A DNA stretch of 43,595 bases from an uncultured Saprospiraceae bacterium (GTDB taxonomy: Bacteria > Bacteroidota > Bacteroidia > Chitinophagales > Saprospiraceae), in contig CALFBH010000018.1 of the NCBI GenBank assembly GCA_937951615.1, positions 1 through 43,595 of the forward strand, read 5' to 3'. A program made the position numbers and the translations under genes. The notes under the pieces were generated by a model. The model was not told where the DNA came from. It was given only the letters and a program-made list of their open reading frames with translations, and did not search any database. How positions within the stretch are numbered: the first letter of the stretch is position 1; each line of letters opens with the position of its first letter. This document shows, piece after piece, positions 1 through 10,200 of this stretch.

Positions 1-94
1 ACCATCGACCATCGACCATCGACCATCGACCATCGACCATCGACCATCGACCATCGACCATCGACCATCGACCATCGACCATCGACCATCGACC
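1..94. repeat. Heptanucleotide tandem repeat (ACCATCG)n
   Basis: Thirteen perfect copies of a 7-base unit plus three bases run from the window edge right up to the stop codon of the next minus-strand gene (stop at 95-97). The array probably continues to the left. On the coding strand of that gene the unit reads GGTCGAT. The same word recurs in two short tracts near 16824 and 16953. It is not a CRISPR: there are no spacers. Confidence 0.95.
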
Positions 95-994
95 TCAATC
101 CTTACAATTCCCCAAAACTTTCCGCAAAGCTCCCTCCTGCATCATTTCTTTATAGCTTTCCCGATTGTACTCGGCATTCATATAGTCGGAAGTGGCGTGA
201 TAATACAAATTGGCCCAGCCGGAAATGCCTTTGCTGCGATAGACAGCATCTAGCAGACAATCGTGGACATGTTCGCCAGGCTTCGGATGATATTTATTCA
301 ATTCATCTATGACACGACAGCGGTATTTATAAATTTGTTCGGGTGGTGGAGAGTGGTAATCTACGCTGTTATTTGCTGGATTTTTGCTGGAAAAGACAAA
401 CAAAAATTGATCGCCTGTTTCTAATGGAAAGCCATTTTCAGTCATGTACTCGCCCCGCTTGTTCATGGGGAGTTTGATGTGGCGGTTATAATTTCTATTT
501 CTGAACCAATATTTATAAGTGACATTGACAAATTGGTCTTGATGGACATGTGGGCGGATGTTGAGTCGTACTGTTTTTACTATGCCGTTTTCCTGCAAGT
601 CTTTTACCTGCTGGCGTTGATTCAGCCAGCCAATGCCCAGAATCACACTCATCAGCAAGAGGACAACGGCACAGACCAGGGCGCAGCCTTTGAGTAGGTC
701 TTTCCGCATAACTTTTTTGCGCAGTCGATTGAGAGGGGTGTCCACATCTTCTATAATCTTAAAATCATAACCGAGCATATTATTCTCATACTCATGGATT
801 CTGATGCGGCAAAATTCTTCTCCTATAAAGAATGAGTATTCTCTTGCACCAAAGACATCAAAATCGGTCAGCAATATTTTTTTATTGCAAAACACGACCA
901 GATTCCCACTTTCCAGAAAGTGCCGGAGTTCAATCAGGCTGTTGCTTGCCCGATTGCCTACGTAGGTCCAGTTGATGCGGTTTACTCTTGACAT
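95..994 (-). CDS. Membrane protein of unknown function
   Basis: This is a 299-residue protein that I cannot assign to a family. One clear membrane segment lies at about residues 102-124 (a run rich in A, V, L, I between KGC and NQR). The roughly 100 residues before it contain two cysteines and alternating beta-like stretches, and the roughly 175 after it look like a soluble domain with several His and aromatic residues. I chose the ATG at 994, giving MSRVNRINW. The frame extends 30 bases further to a TTG at 1024, but that adds only a short basic stretch. No Shine-Dalgarno is visible for either start. The gene stands alone. Its stop codon touches the heptanucleotide array at the window edge. 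Function unknown. Confidence 0.6.
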   Translation of the reverse strand: MSRVNRINWTYVGNRASNSLIELRHFLESGNLVVFCNKKILLTDFDVFGAREYSFFIGEEFCRIRIHEYENNMLGYDFKIIEDVDTPLNRLRKKVMRKDLLKGCALVCAVVLLLMSVILGIGWLNQRQQVKDLQENGIVKTVRLNIRPHVHQDQFVNVTYKYWFRNRNYNRHIKLPMNKRGEYMTENGFPLETGDQFLFVFSSKNPANNSVDYHSPPPEQIYKYRCRVIDELNKYHPKPGEHVHDCLLDAVYRSKGISGWANLYYHATSDYMNAEYNRESYKEMMQEGALRKVLGNCKD

Positions 995-1044
995 AATGTA
1001 TTTGCGAAGCAAATAAAGTTTCAATCATTAAATTTCAAAGATAC

Positions 1045-1322
1045 CGACGGCTTCAGCCGCTGGTCGGAAACACTCTACTGACGACTTCAGCCGTCAAATG
1101 AACTTCATTTATGTTTTTAATCGAATAAAATTCAATCTTACGCTCTTCGACGGCTAAAGTCGTCGGTACGGTATTGTTCAGTCGCTGCATATCTTGTGTG
1201 AAGAAGGTGTTCACATCTAAGATAACGGATTTTTTTGAAAAAGTGTTTTTGAATCTTAAGATAACACAACGTGGCGGCGGCTTGTGTCGTTCTATTTGTG
1301 TATCGAGGCGACTGAAGTCGCC
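1045..1322. repeat. Cluster of dispersed palindromes of the GACTTCAGTC type
   Basis: Four small related palindromes sit in the gap between the flanking genes: 1045-1060 (CGGCTTCAGCCG core), 1080-1095 (GACGACTTCAGCCGTC), 1149-1164 (GACGGCTAAAGTCGTC) and 1307-1322 (GGCGACTGAAGTCGCC, perfect 7-base arms). They are variants of one REP-like motif. A minus-strand frame of 116 codons crosses them, but its 3' part simply reads the repeats, so I do not call a gene. The rest of 1025-1585 shows nothing else I can name. Confidence 0.7.
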
Positions 1323-1585
1323 TGTACGATGTCTGTACAATTTTTCAAGCCTTTGCTCCACAAATTGTTTCCTTTCTCTGAAAAAAGCAGATATTTGCCT
1401 CAAGGAACAAGAAAAAATAGGCTGCCCAAAATAGCGCAGTTATTTTTTCGTTAGACAAGGCGGCAAAACATGCGTTATGCCTTAGCATAGTAAGTGTTTT
1501 GCCAACGCAGTATAACGGAAAAACAACAAGGTAGATGGGTAGATTATTTTTTTCTTGTTCCCTTAATCCATACAAACTTAAAATT

Positions 1586-4294
1586 ATGACAAAAATCTAC
1601 ACCTCTTTTCTCACAATCCTCTTCCTTTTTGGATGTATCCACAGCAGCATTGCGCAGCAGGTTCAATATTCACGGGTCAAAATTGACATCAGTAAAAATC
1701 GACTGGGGGAATTGCATCAGATGGGCTGCGAATTTGATCATGGTGCATACCAGGATGATGGTTATATCACGACTTTGAGTGAAAATGATTTGCTGCTCTT
1801 AGCGAATACTGATTTTGATTATGAAGTTCTGATTGAAGATGAACTGGCGCATTTTTTAAGGTTGAATAAAGACGCGAATTTCTATGAATTTGCAGATGAT
1901 CCAGTGGAGCGTAGTCTCCATTTTGATTCGCCCTGTACCAATACGATGGACAATTTTTCGACACCGACTGCCTTCACTTCTGGCAGCATGGGCGGTTATT
2001 ATACGCTGGCAGAAATGAACCAGAAAATAGATGACCTGATTACGATGTATCCCAATATTGTTTCCAATAAAACCACGATTGGTACTTCCATAGAAGGACG
2101 TCCGATTTATGCGATTAAAATTTCTGATAATCCGAATACCGATGAGGCAGAAGGCGAAGCACTTTATACCTCTCTACACCATGCCCGCGAACCCAATTCT
2201 ATGATGCAGATAATCTTTTTTATGCAATACCTGACAGAAAATTATGGTAGCGATACCCGCATTACTGACTTGGTGAATGCCCGTGAAATGTGGTTTATTC
2301 CCTGCGTCAATCCAGACGGTTATGAGTATAATTTCCAGACCAATCCAAATGGTGGCGGCTTTCATCGCAAGAATCGTCGGGAGACGAATAGTACAAATAT
2401 GGGCGTGGATTTGAACCGAAATTATGCCTACGGATGGGGCTATGATAATACAGGGTCTTCGCCCAATGAAAACTCAGATGTCTATCGCGGTAGTGGCCCA
2501 TTTTCAGAACCAGAAACATCTGCTGTAAGGACTTTTACCAATAGCAGAGAATTTCAGACGGCTTTACATTATCATTCTTATGGCAATTTATTGATCCGCC
2601 CCTGGAGTGTTCCCAATGCCCCTGCTTTTACAGCGTTTGAATTTGCGATGTATGAAAAATTAGGCGCAATCGGCACACATCAGAATTGCTATGAATTTGG
2701 TGATGACGATCAAACGGTGGGCTACTCTACAAATGGCGTTTCCGACGACTGGTTTTTTGGTGGTGATTTGGGTTTGAGAGATCCGATTTATTCGCTGACA
2801 CCGGAAGCTGGGGCGAGTAGCGATGGCTTTTGGCCGCCTTCCAATCGCATTATTCCCATTGCAAAAGAAAATGTATATACCAACTTGCAAACGGCTTATC
2901 TCGCAGGTTCCTATTACGAAATTGAAGATTGGTCTTCGCCAGAAATTTCGAGTGCTTCAGGAAGTTTCTCCTTCCACTTGACACGGCTTGGGCTAGGGGC
3001 TGCGCCGGTGACTGTGACGCTTGTTCCTATTTCTGGTATTGCTGCTGTTGGTGGGCCGATTATTATCAATTCATTGAGCAATCCATTGGACAAAACAACT
3101 GGTTCTATCAGTTATACGCTCAACTCCAATATTGATGTGCAGGATGGGGTTTCGTTTATCTGGCGCATCGAATCGGCTGGGCTGACTTATGAATTGCCTG
3201 TCAGCAAAATTTATCAGCCGATTATTATGTTTAGTGATGATATGGAAGGAAGTTTTGCAGCAAATTGGAACACGACGGCAGATTGGGATTATGGTACAGA
3301 AGAAGCTTTTGGTGGTGCGCAATCACTCACCGATTCGCCTAATGCTAATTATACCAGTAATGGTACAAGAACTTTATACCTCAATAATGCGCTGGATTTA
3401 TCGGATGCTACGGAAGCTTATTTGTCCTTTTGGGTAAAACATGCTTCTCAGCCCTGCCACGATTTTTTGCAGGTCGAACTCTCGACCACAGGTGCGGGGT
3501 CGGGCGCGACGGATTATGCTGCGATTTGTGGAAGTTTGTCGATTACAGAAGATTATGAAGACCTGGATAATAATCCTGCCATGACCGGTGAGCGGCTGGA
3601 ATGGACCCGCGAAATTATCCCATTGACCGATTATCTGGGACAAAGCAATGTTGGGTTACGCTTCCGTTTGTACCTAGATGGCAATACGTTGGAGGATGGT
3701 TTTTATTTGGATAATGTTGAAATTATCAAGCGGACAACTATGGAAGAATTGCCTATTGAGTTGGGCAATTTTACGGCAAGTGTCAATGCAGAAAAGGAAG
3801 TCGACTTGAACTGGTCGACGCTGACGGAAAGCAATACTCGCCAGTTCACGATTCAACGCTCAAAGACTGGGCAGGATTTTGAAAGCCTCGGCACACGCAG
3901 TGCGGCAGGCAATTCTTCGATTCGCATTGATTATGCTTATACAGATGAGGCGCCTTATCCGGGCACTTCTTATTATCGGCTGAAACTGGAGAACATAGAC
4001 GGCACGGTGGAGTATTCGCGCTTATTGTCTGTTAATCTGAAAGGCTCCTTGGTTTTTGAAGTGTATCCCAATCCGGTGCGAGATCAGTTTTTCATTTCTA
4101 CCAGTCATATTTTTGATGAAGCGATAATTCGTATTCATAATTTGATGGGACAGGAAATTTATCAGGAAGTTCTGGTTTATAATAATGAGCAACTCTACGG
4201 AATCAACAAGCCTGCTGCTTTGCAGTCGGGTACTTATGTCATCATGCTCGATGTGGACGGGATTGCTACGCAACGTTTGTTTACGGTGGAGTGA
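1586..4294 (+). CDS. Secreted M14 zinc carboxypeptidase with T9SS sorting domain
   Basis: This 902-residue exported metallocarboxypeptidase would remove C-terminal residues from peptides outside the cell or on its surface. A signal peptide occupies residues 1-24 (hydrophobic ILFLFG core, ending SIAQ). The M14 catalytic domain covers about 135-460: zinc motif HARE with H199 and E202, substrate-site NRNY at 277-280, third zinc ligand in HYHSYG (H330), and the general base in LTPEAG (E407). A beta-sandwich follows, then a MAM/jelly-roll-like region around 545-715, and a C-terminal T9SS type A sorting domain (roughly the last 80 residues, with YPNPVRDQF and GTYVIML). I start at the ATG at 1586 because it opens directly on the signal peptide; the in-frame ATG at 1535 would put 17 polar residues before it. 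Repeats follow the stop at once. Confidence 0.92.
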   Translation: MTKIYTSFLTILFLFGCIHSSIAQQVQYSRVKIDISKNRLGELHQMGCEFDHGAYQDDGYITTLSENDLLLLANTDFDYEVLIEDELAHFLRLNKDANFYEFADDPVERSLHFDSPCTNTMDNFSTPTAFTSGSMGGYYTLAEMNQKIDDLITMYPNIVSNKTTIGTSIEGRPIYAIKISDNPNTDEAEGEALYTSLHHAREPNSMMQIIFFMQYLTENYGSDTRITDLVNAREMWFIPCVNPDGYEYNFQTNPNGGGFHRKNRRETNSTNMGVDLNRNYAYGWGYDNTGSSPNENSDVYRGSGPFSEPETSAVRTFTNSREFQTALHYHSYGNLLIRPWSVPNAPAFTAFEFAMYEKLGAIGTHQNCYEFGDDDQTVGYSTNGVSDDWFFGGDLGLRDPIYSLTPEAGASSDGFWPPSNRIIPIAKENVYTNLQTAYLAGSYYEIEDWSSPEISSASGSFSFHLTRLGLGAAPVTVTLVPISGIAAVGGPIIINSLSNPLDKTTGSISYTLNSNIDVQDGVSFIWRIESAGLTYELPVSKIYQPIIMFSDDMEGSFAANWNTTADWDYGTEEAFGGAQSLTDSPNANYTSNGTRTLYLNNALDLSDATEAYLSFWVKHASQPCHDFLQVELSTTGAGSGATDYAAICGSLSITEDYEDLDNNPAMTGERLEWTREIIPLTDYLGQSNVGLRFRLYLDGNTLEDGFYLDNVEIIKRTTMEELPIELGNFTASVNAEKEVDLNWSTLTESNTRQFTIQRSKTGQDFESLGTRSAAGNSSIRIDYAYTDEAPYPGTSYYRLKLENIDGTVEYSRLLSVNLKGSLVFEVYPNPVRDQFFISTSHIFDEAIIRIHNLMGQEIYQEVLVYNNEQLYGINKPAALQSGTYVIMLDVDGIATQRLFTVE

Positions 4295-4475
4295 TGTTGG
4301 GGTATTTGGGTATTGGGAAATTGGGGTATTCTGATATTGGTTTGTGTTGTCCTCGGCTTCGCCCGGACAACTGGCATTTCGGCTTCGCTCAATGCAAGCA
4401 GTTGGTTGAGCGGAGTCGAAACTAACTCTGATATTGAAACACAAAATAAAAATATATTTCGTCCCGTCAGGACTG
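4295..4475. repeat. Short-word repeat tract plus dispersed palindromes
   Basis: Directly after the carboxypeptidase stop, 4298-4340 consists of imperfect GGGTATT words. Next comes a small hairpin (4349-4368, GTCC/GGAC ends). A strong imperfect inverted repeat follows at 4377-4392 and 4406-4421 (arms TTTCGGCTTCGCTCAA and TTGAGCGGAGTCGAAA), and then the palindrome GTCCCGTCAGGAC at 4461-4473. The TTGAGCGGAGTCGAAA arm resembles a widely dispersed bacterial repeat. Whether any of these ends transcription is unknown. Confidence 0.75.
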
Positions 4476-4575
4476 GGAATTATCTTAAAGTATTATATAC
4501 ACTTCGACATTCGATATTGGTTGTGCTAAATGCTTATTCGTACACGTTCCTTATTTTTATTTGAAGTTAGGGAAC

Positions 4576-4620
4576 AAAAAAAGGCTTGTTGAAATTCATT
4601 TGATAAATTCCAACGAGCCC
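4576..4620 (-). terminator. Rho-independent terminator of the thioredoxin-like gene
   Basis: On the minus strand an imperfect stem of about 14 base pairs (GGGCTCGTTGGAATTT pairing with AATTTCAACAAGCC, positions 4620-4583) is followed by seven T (4582-4576). It lies 25 bases after the stop of the gene at 4645-5466. Confidence 0.85.
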
Positions 4621-4644
4621 ATTTCAATATTTTCTAAGTCGTCC

Positions 4645-5466
4645 TTATTTCACAACAGCCAGTTTGCTTACATCTGCAATCTGATTATCAGCATAAAGAT
4701 TAACGACATAAGTACCATTTGCTAAACCTGCTATTGGTAAATCAATCGTATATTCACCAGCAGTATAAGGCTGAGGTGCTATAAAGGCAACTTCCTGTCC
4801 TAGTAAATCTGTAATTTTCACACTGACTTCTGCACTTTCGGCCAATGTAACAGATAAATTAGCATTAGATGTTGCAGGATTAGGGAATGTTGCTTTAATC
4901 TGAGTGGTAGAATTTTCGATTAAATCCTGAACGCCAACAGTACTACAAGCAGCAGAGTTTTCAGCAATACCAGCTACTCCATTAATTGCGTTGTCAAAAT
5001 TAGCCTGAGTTGCTGGCCAGATGTCCTGAACTATAATGTCCCGGTTAGGCGCGATTAAAATAATGGTTGGATATGCAGAGATACCGTAAGTTGAATTTAC
5101 GGCATTTCCTCCACCTTCTACTCCACTTACTGATGGCAATAATCCGCCATAATCCTGCTCGTACTGTAATACCTCGGCATCTGTATCCCCACTATCCATG
5201 GAGATAAAATATACCTCTCCGTTATTACAACCATACTTTTCGTACGACTGATTAACATCTGGCACAGAAGCAATACAAGGACCACAAGTTGTGAAGAAAA
5301 AGTCAATAATAACATGTTTGCCTTCATCTAATTTGTCAAATAAATTAAACTGTTCACCATGTATGGTCGTTACCGTAAAATCCTGGGCTACCGTTAGTGG
5401 TGTTTGAGCAAAACTCACACTACAGGCAAGAACTAATGTAAAGAATAATGTAGATAATTTTTTCAT
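4645..5466 (-). CDS. Secreted thioredoxin-fold (TlpA/redoxin) protein with T9SS tail
   Basis: This 273-residue exported protein has a thiol-redox domain. The signal peptide is residues 1-20 (MKKLSTLFF start, ending SFA/QT). The thioredoxin fold spans about 25-170 with the active site CGPC at 61-64 and the cis-proline in AYPTI (P133). Two further cysteines sit at about 80 and 174. The last 80 residues are a T9SS type A sorting domain (FPNPATSNANL, LLGQEV, NGTYVVNLY). The expected role is disulfide exchange or reduction on secreted or surface proteins; the substrate is unknown. It is a single gene, with its own terminator (4576-4620) and a candidate promoter at 5524-5552. Confidence 0.9.
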   Translation of the reverse strand: MKKLSTLFFTLVLACSVSFAQTPLTVAQDFTVTTIHGEQFNLFDKLDEGKHVIIDFFFTTCGPCIASVPDVNQSYEKYGCNNGEVYFISMDSGDTDAEVLQYEQDYGGLLPSVSGVEGGGNAVNSTYGISAYPTIILIAPNRDIIVQDIWPATQANFDNAINGVAGIAENSAACSTVGVQDLIENSTTQIKATFPNPATSNANLSVTLAESAEVSVKITDLLGQEVAFIAPQPYTAGEYTIDLPIAGLANGTYVVNLYADNQIADVSKLAVVK

Positions 5467-5523
5467 TTATAAATTATTTAGTGTGTAATAAAATCGTTTA
5501 AGTTTTAAAAGTACTTCTAAGTA

Positions 5524-5552
5524 CAAATTACAATAACAGACCCGTACACAAA
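5524..5552 (-). promoter_or_regulatory. Candidate promoter of the thioredoxin-like gene
   Basis: On the minus strand TTTG (5552-5549), 18 bases, then TAATTTG (5530-5524). This is one base short of the Bacteroidota TAnnTTTG element. It would start transcription about 50 bases before the ATG at 5466. Confidence 0.35.
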
Positions 5553-5692
5553 CCACAAACCCTCCTTTATTCTGCTTTTCCTAAAAAAAAACTAAGATTA
5601 TGACACAAATCTGTTTTTTCAGAAACTATTTGACCATTACTAAGTGTAAAATCGATTCAAAAGTTGGACAATTGCTTTTTTCTATCGCCTAA

Positions 5693-5809
5693 TGTACTCT
5701 TGCAGCCATTGAAGATTACGAAAACACATTCCCTAATGACCCCAGTAAACTTGGAATAGACAGGTATGCAGAAAGAAAAAAAGGGCTAGGAAACTATAAT
5801 TTCAAATAG
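5693..5809 (+). pseudogene. Possible gene-end remnant of 38 codons
   Basis: After a TAA at 5690-5692 the plus strand stays open for 38 codons to a TAG at 5807. It reads like real protein (for example FPNDPSKLGIDRYAERKK near the end). There is no ATG, GTG or TTG in frame, and it runs into the 3' end of the convergent epimerase gene. I take it as a possible decayed C-terminus of a lost gene; chance is also possible. I recognise no family. The rest of 5467-5793 shows nothing further. Confidence 0.25.
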
Positions 5810-6828
5810 GCAAAATCGCGTCCTGCCTGCTGACTTTCGACATACTGCGCAGCAATTTCCTGAATAGAATCTTCAATAGAACGATACTTAAAATTCAGGG
5901 CTTTTTCGAGTTTTGTCGTATCATAATAAAACTGGTGTGCAGACATACGCACAGTTTCTTTGGTCAGCAACGGAGAAGATTGGGTAAGGCGGGAACGCAG
6001 CCACTCCACTCGCCAGAAAATTTCCAGCGGTAGCCCGCTGACCGTTTTTGTGGGTGCTTTTACATTGAGATGTTTGGCGGCTGAACTAAAGAATTTTTTC
6101 CAGGCAGTATCTTCTGCGCTGATGATAAATCGCTCGCCGGAAATAGCACTATTCATCAACTGAATAGAAGCCTGTGCAACGTCGCGTACATCTACCAGTC
6201 CAGTGCCACCTTTCGGGAAAAATTTGAGTCCGTTTGCCAGTGTACTGAACAGGGCTGCTGTGCCATTCCCCCAATAACCGCTACCGATAATCGTAGCAGG
6301 ATTTGCAATGACTGCTTCCAAGCCTTCTTCTATCCCACGCCACATTTCACATTCTGATTTAAATTTGCTAACTGAATAGTTGGTATTGATCGGGCTATTT
6401 GTCCACTTGGCAGACTCATCCAGTCGAGGATGGTCGACATCTCGTCCCAATGCAGAAATGCTGCTTGTATGCAAGACACGTTTGACGCCCAATGCTAAAG
6501 CCAGGTTAACAATATTCGCTGTCCCTTCGATATTGACTCTGAACATCCAGTCTTTCTCCTTTGGATTAAAGGAAACCACAGCCGCAACATGATACACCTG
6601 ATCAACGCCCTCCATAGCCGCTTCCAGAGCCGACACATCTAGCACATCACCTTCTACCCATTCCACCCGATCAGCGACATCTGCCACCAAATCCATTCGA
6701 CTAGTGCTTCGCTTTAAGGCACGCACTCGCTCGCCCGACTCCACCAGATAACGCAGAATATAGGAACCCAGAAAACCCGTTCCGCCGGTGATGAAAATTA
6801 AGGGCTGTTGTGAATTGGTATGGCTCAT
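5794..6828 (-). CDS. NAD(P)-dependent epimerase/reductase, extended SDR family
   Basis: This 344-residue cytoplasmic extended short-chain dehydrogenase resembles dihydroflavonol-4-reductase and hopanoid-associated sugar epimerase (HpnA) proteins. The Rossmann nucleotide site is TGGTGFLG at 14-21. The catalytic triad is S122/S123 in TSSIS, Y151 and K155 (YSVSK). Substrate-domain features include NPATIIGSG and GLVDVRDVA. The substrate cannot be told from sequence, and no hopanoid or sugar genes adjoin it. The start ATG at 6828 gives the Rossmann strand the usual offset. A TTAAACTTAAACTT tract lies just upstream of the start, as it does at the methylase at 42513. Confidence 0.85.
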   Translation of the reverse strand: MSHTNSQQPLIFITGGTGFLGSYILRYLVESGERVRALKRSTSRMDLVADVADRVEWVEGDVLDVSALEAAMEGVDQVYHVAAVVSFNPKEKDWMFRVNIEGTANIVNLALALGVKRVLHTSSISALGRDVDHPRLDESAKWTNSPINTNYSVSKFKSECEMWRGIEEGLEAVIANPATIIGSGYWGNGTAALFSTLANGLKFFPKGGTGLVDVRDVAQASIQLMNSAISGERFIISAEDTAWKKFFSSAAKHLNVKAPTKTVSGLPLEIFWRVEWLRSRLTQSSPLLTKETVRMSAHQFYYDTTKLEKALNFKYRSIEDSIQEIAAQYVESQQAGRDFAYLKL

Positions 6829-7119
6829 TGAATGAGTAAGTTTAAGTTTAAAATTGAAGCATTTATAGTAGGCTTTGCAATTTTACTTATTTCAACCATA
6901 CTATACAAGTCAATTTCAATATCTTTGCAATATCTTTGAACTCCTCAATACCTTCTTTAAACCCTTCAAGTCATAATCCCTCATATACAAGTTCACGTTC
7001 TAAATCAGAAGTTATATCACAATTGGTATAATCATCGTTTCGCAAGTAAGATGTTAAAAGCATTAGTGAAAAGTGAATAATTTTTTAGTAAAAAAACAAT
7101 TTTATTACCAAAAAAATGA
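6829..7119. other. AT-rich intergenic region before the restriction-modification genes
   Basis: This gap separates the divergent epimerase and methylase genes. The first bases (6838-6854) hold the TTTAAGTTTAA repeat, which belongs to the epimerase leader. From about 6890 the base composition falls to that of the following AT-rich genes, so the left edge of the acquired segment is probably here. No other gene or RNA is visible. Confidence 0.5.
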
Positions 7120-7163
7120 TACTTTTGTACATAAATACATTTTATTCAATCAAATTGATTCAA
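7120..7163 (+). promoter_or_regulatory. Promoter -7 element and imperfect palindrome before the methylase gene
   Basis: TACTTTTG at 7120-7127 matches the Bacteroidota TAnnTTTG -7 element exactly; no good TTTG is seen at -33. About 18 bases on, 7145-7163 is a 19-base imperfect palindrome (AATCAA and TTGATT arms around a central A, one outer mismatch). It sits just after the expected transcription start, where a repressor or controller protein could bind. The operator reading is speculative: no controller gene is present. Confidence 0.5.
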
Positions 7164-7236
7164 TAAAACCAAATGGGTTGAATGCTTACTATAACTACCT
7201 TATCCTTATTATTCATTGTAAATAATTCTGGCACGT

Positions 7237-10200
7237 ATGTTCTCAATTCCTAACATTTTTACTCAACTTGAAATGACCTCGCAAAACGGTCTTTTCATTT
7301 TTGAGGAGAAAAAATGGCTTGGACAATTTTCTCAAAAAGTAGAATATGCCTTATTCAAAATTAAACCATTTGCCTTATTTGAATTTAATAAAGAACCACT
7401 TGTACTTTTCTTTGATGAACCCAAAAGTGAAGAAGAGTTCTTTACCATTAATGAGCAATGCTGGAATTTCAATAAAGCCCCTATCATTTTTATTAATTAC
7501 AAAAATGAGAATCTAATTTGCAATGGTTTTTCTTTTGACCATGATGCAAAACTCCTGTCTCGTCTTGCTGGGATTAAAAACCTTAAAGATTTCTCGTATT
7601 GGAATATAGTCACCGGACAACTTTGGGATGAATATCAAAAATCTCTTAAAAAGGAAAACAGAGTAGATTTTAAGCTATTAAAGAATATCGAGGAAGCAAG
7701 AGACGAACTAATCAATACACTAAAACTTGATAAATCAATCACCAACAAACTAATAGGGCGACTTATCTTTGCTAGATATTTAATTGATAGAAAAGTAAGT
7801 TTAGATTTCAAATTTGAGAAAAAACATAATCTTTCAAAGGAAAATTTACCCGATTTAATTTTAGACAAAGGAGAACTCTATAGGTTTTTTAATTTTTTAA
7901 AAACAGAATTTAATGGTGATTTGTTTCCTATTACCAAAAGTGAAAATGATGTTAATTCCTCTCACCTTGATATTCTCCACAAATTATTTAGCGGTTCTGA
8001 AATAAAAAGCAGACAAGGTTCTTTGTTTAATATTTATAATTTTGATATTATCCCTGTAGAGTTTATCAGTAATGTTTACGAATATTTTTTGGGAAAAGAA
8101 AAACAAGAATCAAGTAAAGCTTTTTATACTCCTCCATTTTTAGTTGATTATATTTTAAGTCAAACGGTAATTCCCTATTTTAGAAAAAAGGATACTCCTT
8201 CTTGTAAAGTTTTAGACCCAGCATGTGGTTCAGGAATTTTTCTTGTTGAGACTTTAAGGCTAATTATTGCAAAATTTAAAACTCTAAATCCTGATTTAAA
8301 ACCTTCAACAAAAAAATATAAAAATGAAATTAAAAAATTATTAATCAATAATATTTTTGGGATAGACTTAAATAAAGATGCTCTTGAAATAGCTGTTTTT
8401 TCATTATATATCACATTATTAGATTTTTTTGAAGAACCAAAGGATATAAAGAATTTTAGATTTCCTCCTCTTTTTGGCACTAATTTTTTCGAGGGTGATT
8501 TCTTTAAAGTAAATCAGGATTATAATAAAGTTTTAGAAAAAAAGAAGCTGGATTTTATTCTTGGCAATCCTCCATGGGGAAAAGTAGAAGGTAGCCCTTA
8601 TATGGAATATATCTCTAAGCGAGAAAAGAAGGAAGAAAAAAAGATTGCAGTCAGTAATAAGCAAATTGCACAAGCATTTATGGTGAGGGTTTCAGATTTT
8701 TGTCAACGTCATACTAAGTGTTCTTTAATTATTCCAAGTAGGGTTTTATACAATCTCCTAGCAGCTAATTTTAGACGATATTTTGTTAATAAATTCTTCA
8801 TCAAGGAAATATTTGAGATTTCTGCAGTTAGAAAATTAGTTTTTGCTAATGCCACCGAACCTGCCGCAATATTAACCTATTGCTTTGCTAATGATGACGA
8901 AACAAATGAGAATATGGTTGAGCATATCTCATTAAAACCAAATCCTTTCTTTGCTTTGTTTAAAAGTATTTTAATTGAAAAATACGATTATAAAGAAGTT
9001 AAACAAAGTTACTTTAAAATGTATGATTGGATTTGGAAGGTCTTAGTTTACGGAAGTGTTTTGGATTTCTACTTGGTGAAAAAATTAAAAAATAAAAATT
9101 TATACTCAAATACTTTTAGTCAGATTTTAAATGATGATAATGAAGAAATCATCCAAAGTAATGGAGTTACAATTGGAAATAAAAAAGAAGATACAAAAGA
9201 TAATGCACTACATTTATTAGGATTACCATTTATAGAAATTAATAAAACGAAAAAACGAAAAAGTGGAGATTTATCAAGGTATTATTTAAGGATTAGACCA
9301 AATAGTTTCTTTGATGTACCAAAAGTAATACGCCCAAGAAATCCAAAACTTTTCAAAAAAACAATTTTGCTGATTAGGAGTGGCCTAGATCAAAACTTCA
9401 ACTTTGTGGCATCAATCTCGTATGATGATGTGGTATTTAATAACTCTGTTTGTGGTATTAGAGGAGAAAATATACCTCTACTAGAAAACTTACTTGGATT
9501 AATAAATTCTAGCTTATCAAAATATTATATTTTTATAACAGGTTCTTATACTGGAATAAAGCAAGAAAAGTTTTTAAATGATGAACTTGACGACTTTCCA
9601 GTAATATATGACAAAGAGATTATTCAAAAAGTAAAAACATTACTTAAACTTAACAAAGAAAAATATTCGGAGTCTAAATTTAATGAAGACGAGATTATTC
9701 AAACTGAAAAGGAATTAAATAGTCTAATTTTTGAATTATATAAACTAAATAATATCGAACAAAATTTAATGGATTATGCTTTTAACATTTCAATCCCTAT
9801 AGTTCGACAAGGAGATTCGGTTAAAAAACGGTATAAGAATTTTTACCCGTATAAGCCTTTGAAACAAAAGAGTTCCGAACTAAAAAAATATACTCAAATT
9901 GTCCTTGAATATTACAATAACAACCACAAAAACAAAGAAGATTATCTTCAAGCCGATATCTACTGTACAAAACATATCGTTGCCATTAATTTTAAACTAT
10001 TAACCACAAGACCAGAGAAGGACATCATTTGGAATGACTCAGATGGAAATTATATTGAATTTCTAGCTTCCATAGCATTTTCAAAAGTTAGTAGTCGGTT
10101 ATTTATTCAGAAAGATTTAAAAGGAATTCGGGAACGTTCTTTTTACGTAATAAAACCTAATCAATATAAATATTGGCATCCTGCAATAGCTCATTTAGAT

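Noticed and set aside
1053-1403. Minus-strand reading frame of 116 codons
   Set aside because: Its 3' part translates dispersed palindromes and I see no family resemblance; the frame is likely accidental.
4313-4564. Plus-strand frame of 83 codons after the carboxypeptidase
   Set aside because: It is made of the repeat tract and palindromes, with no coding character.
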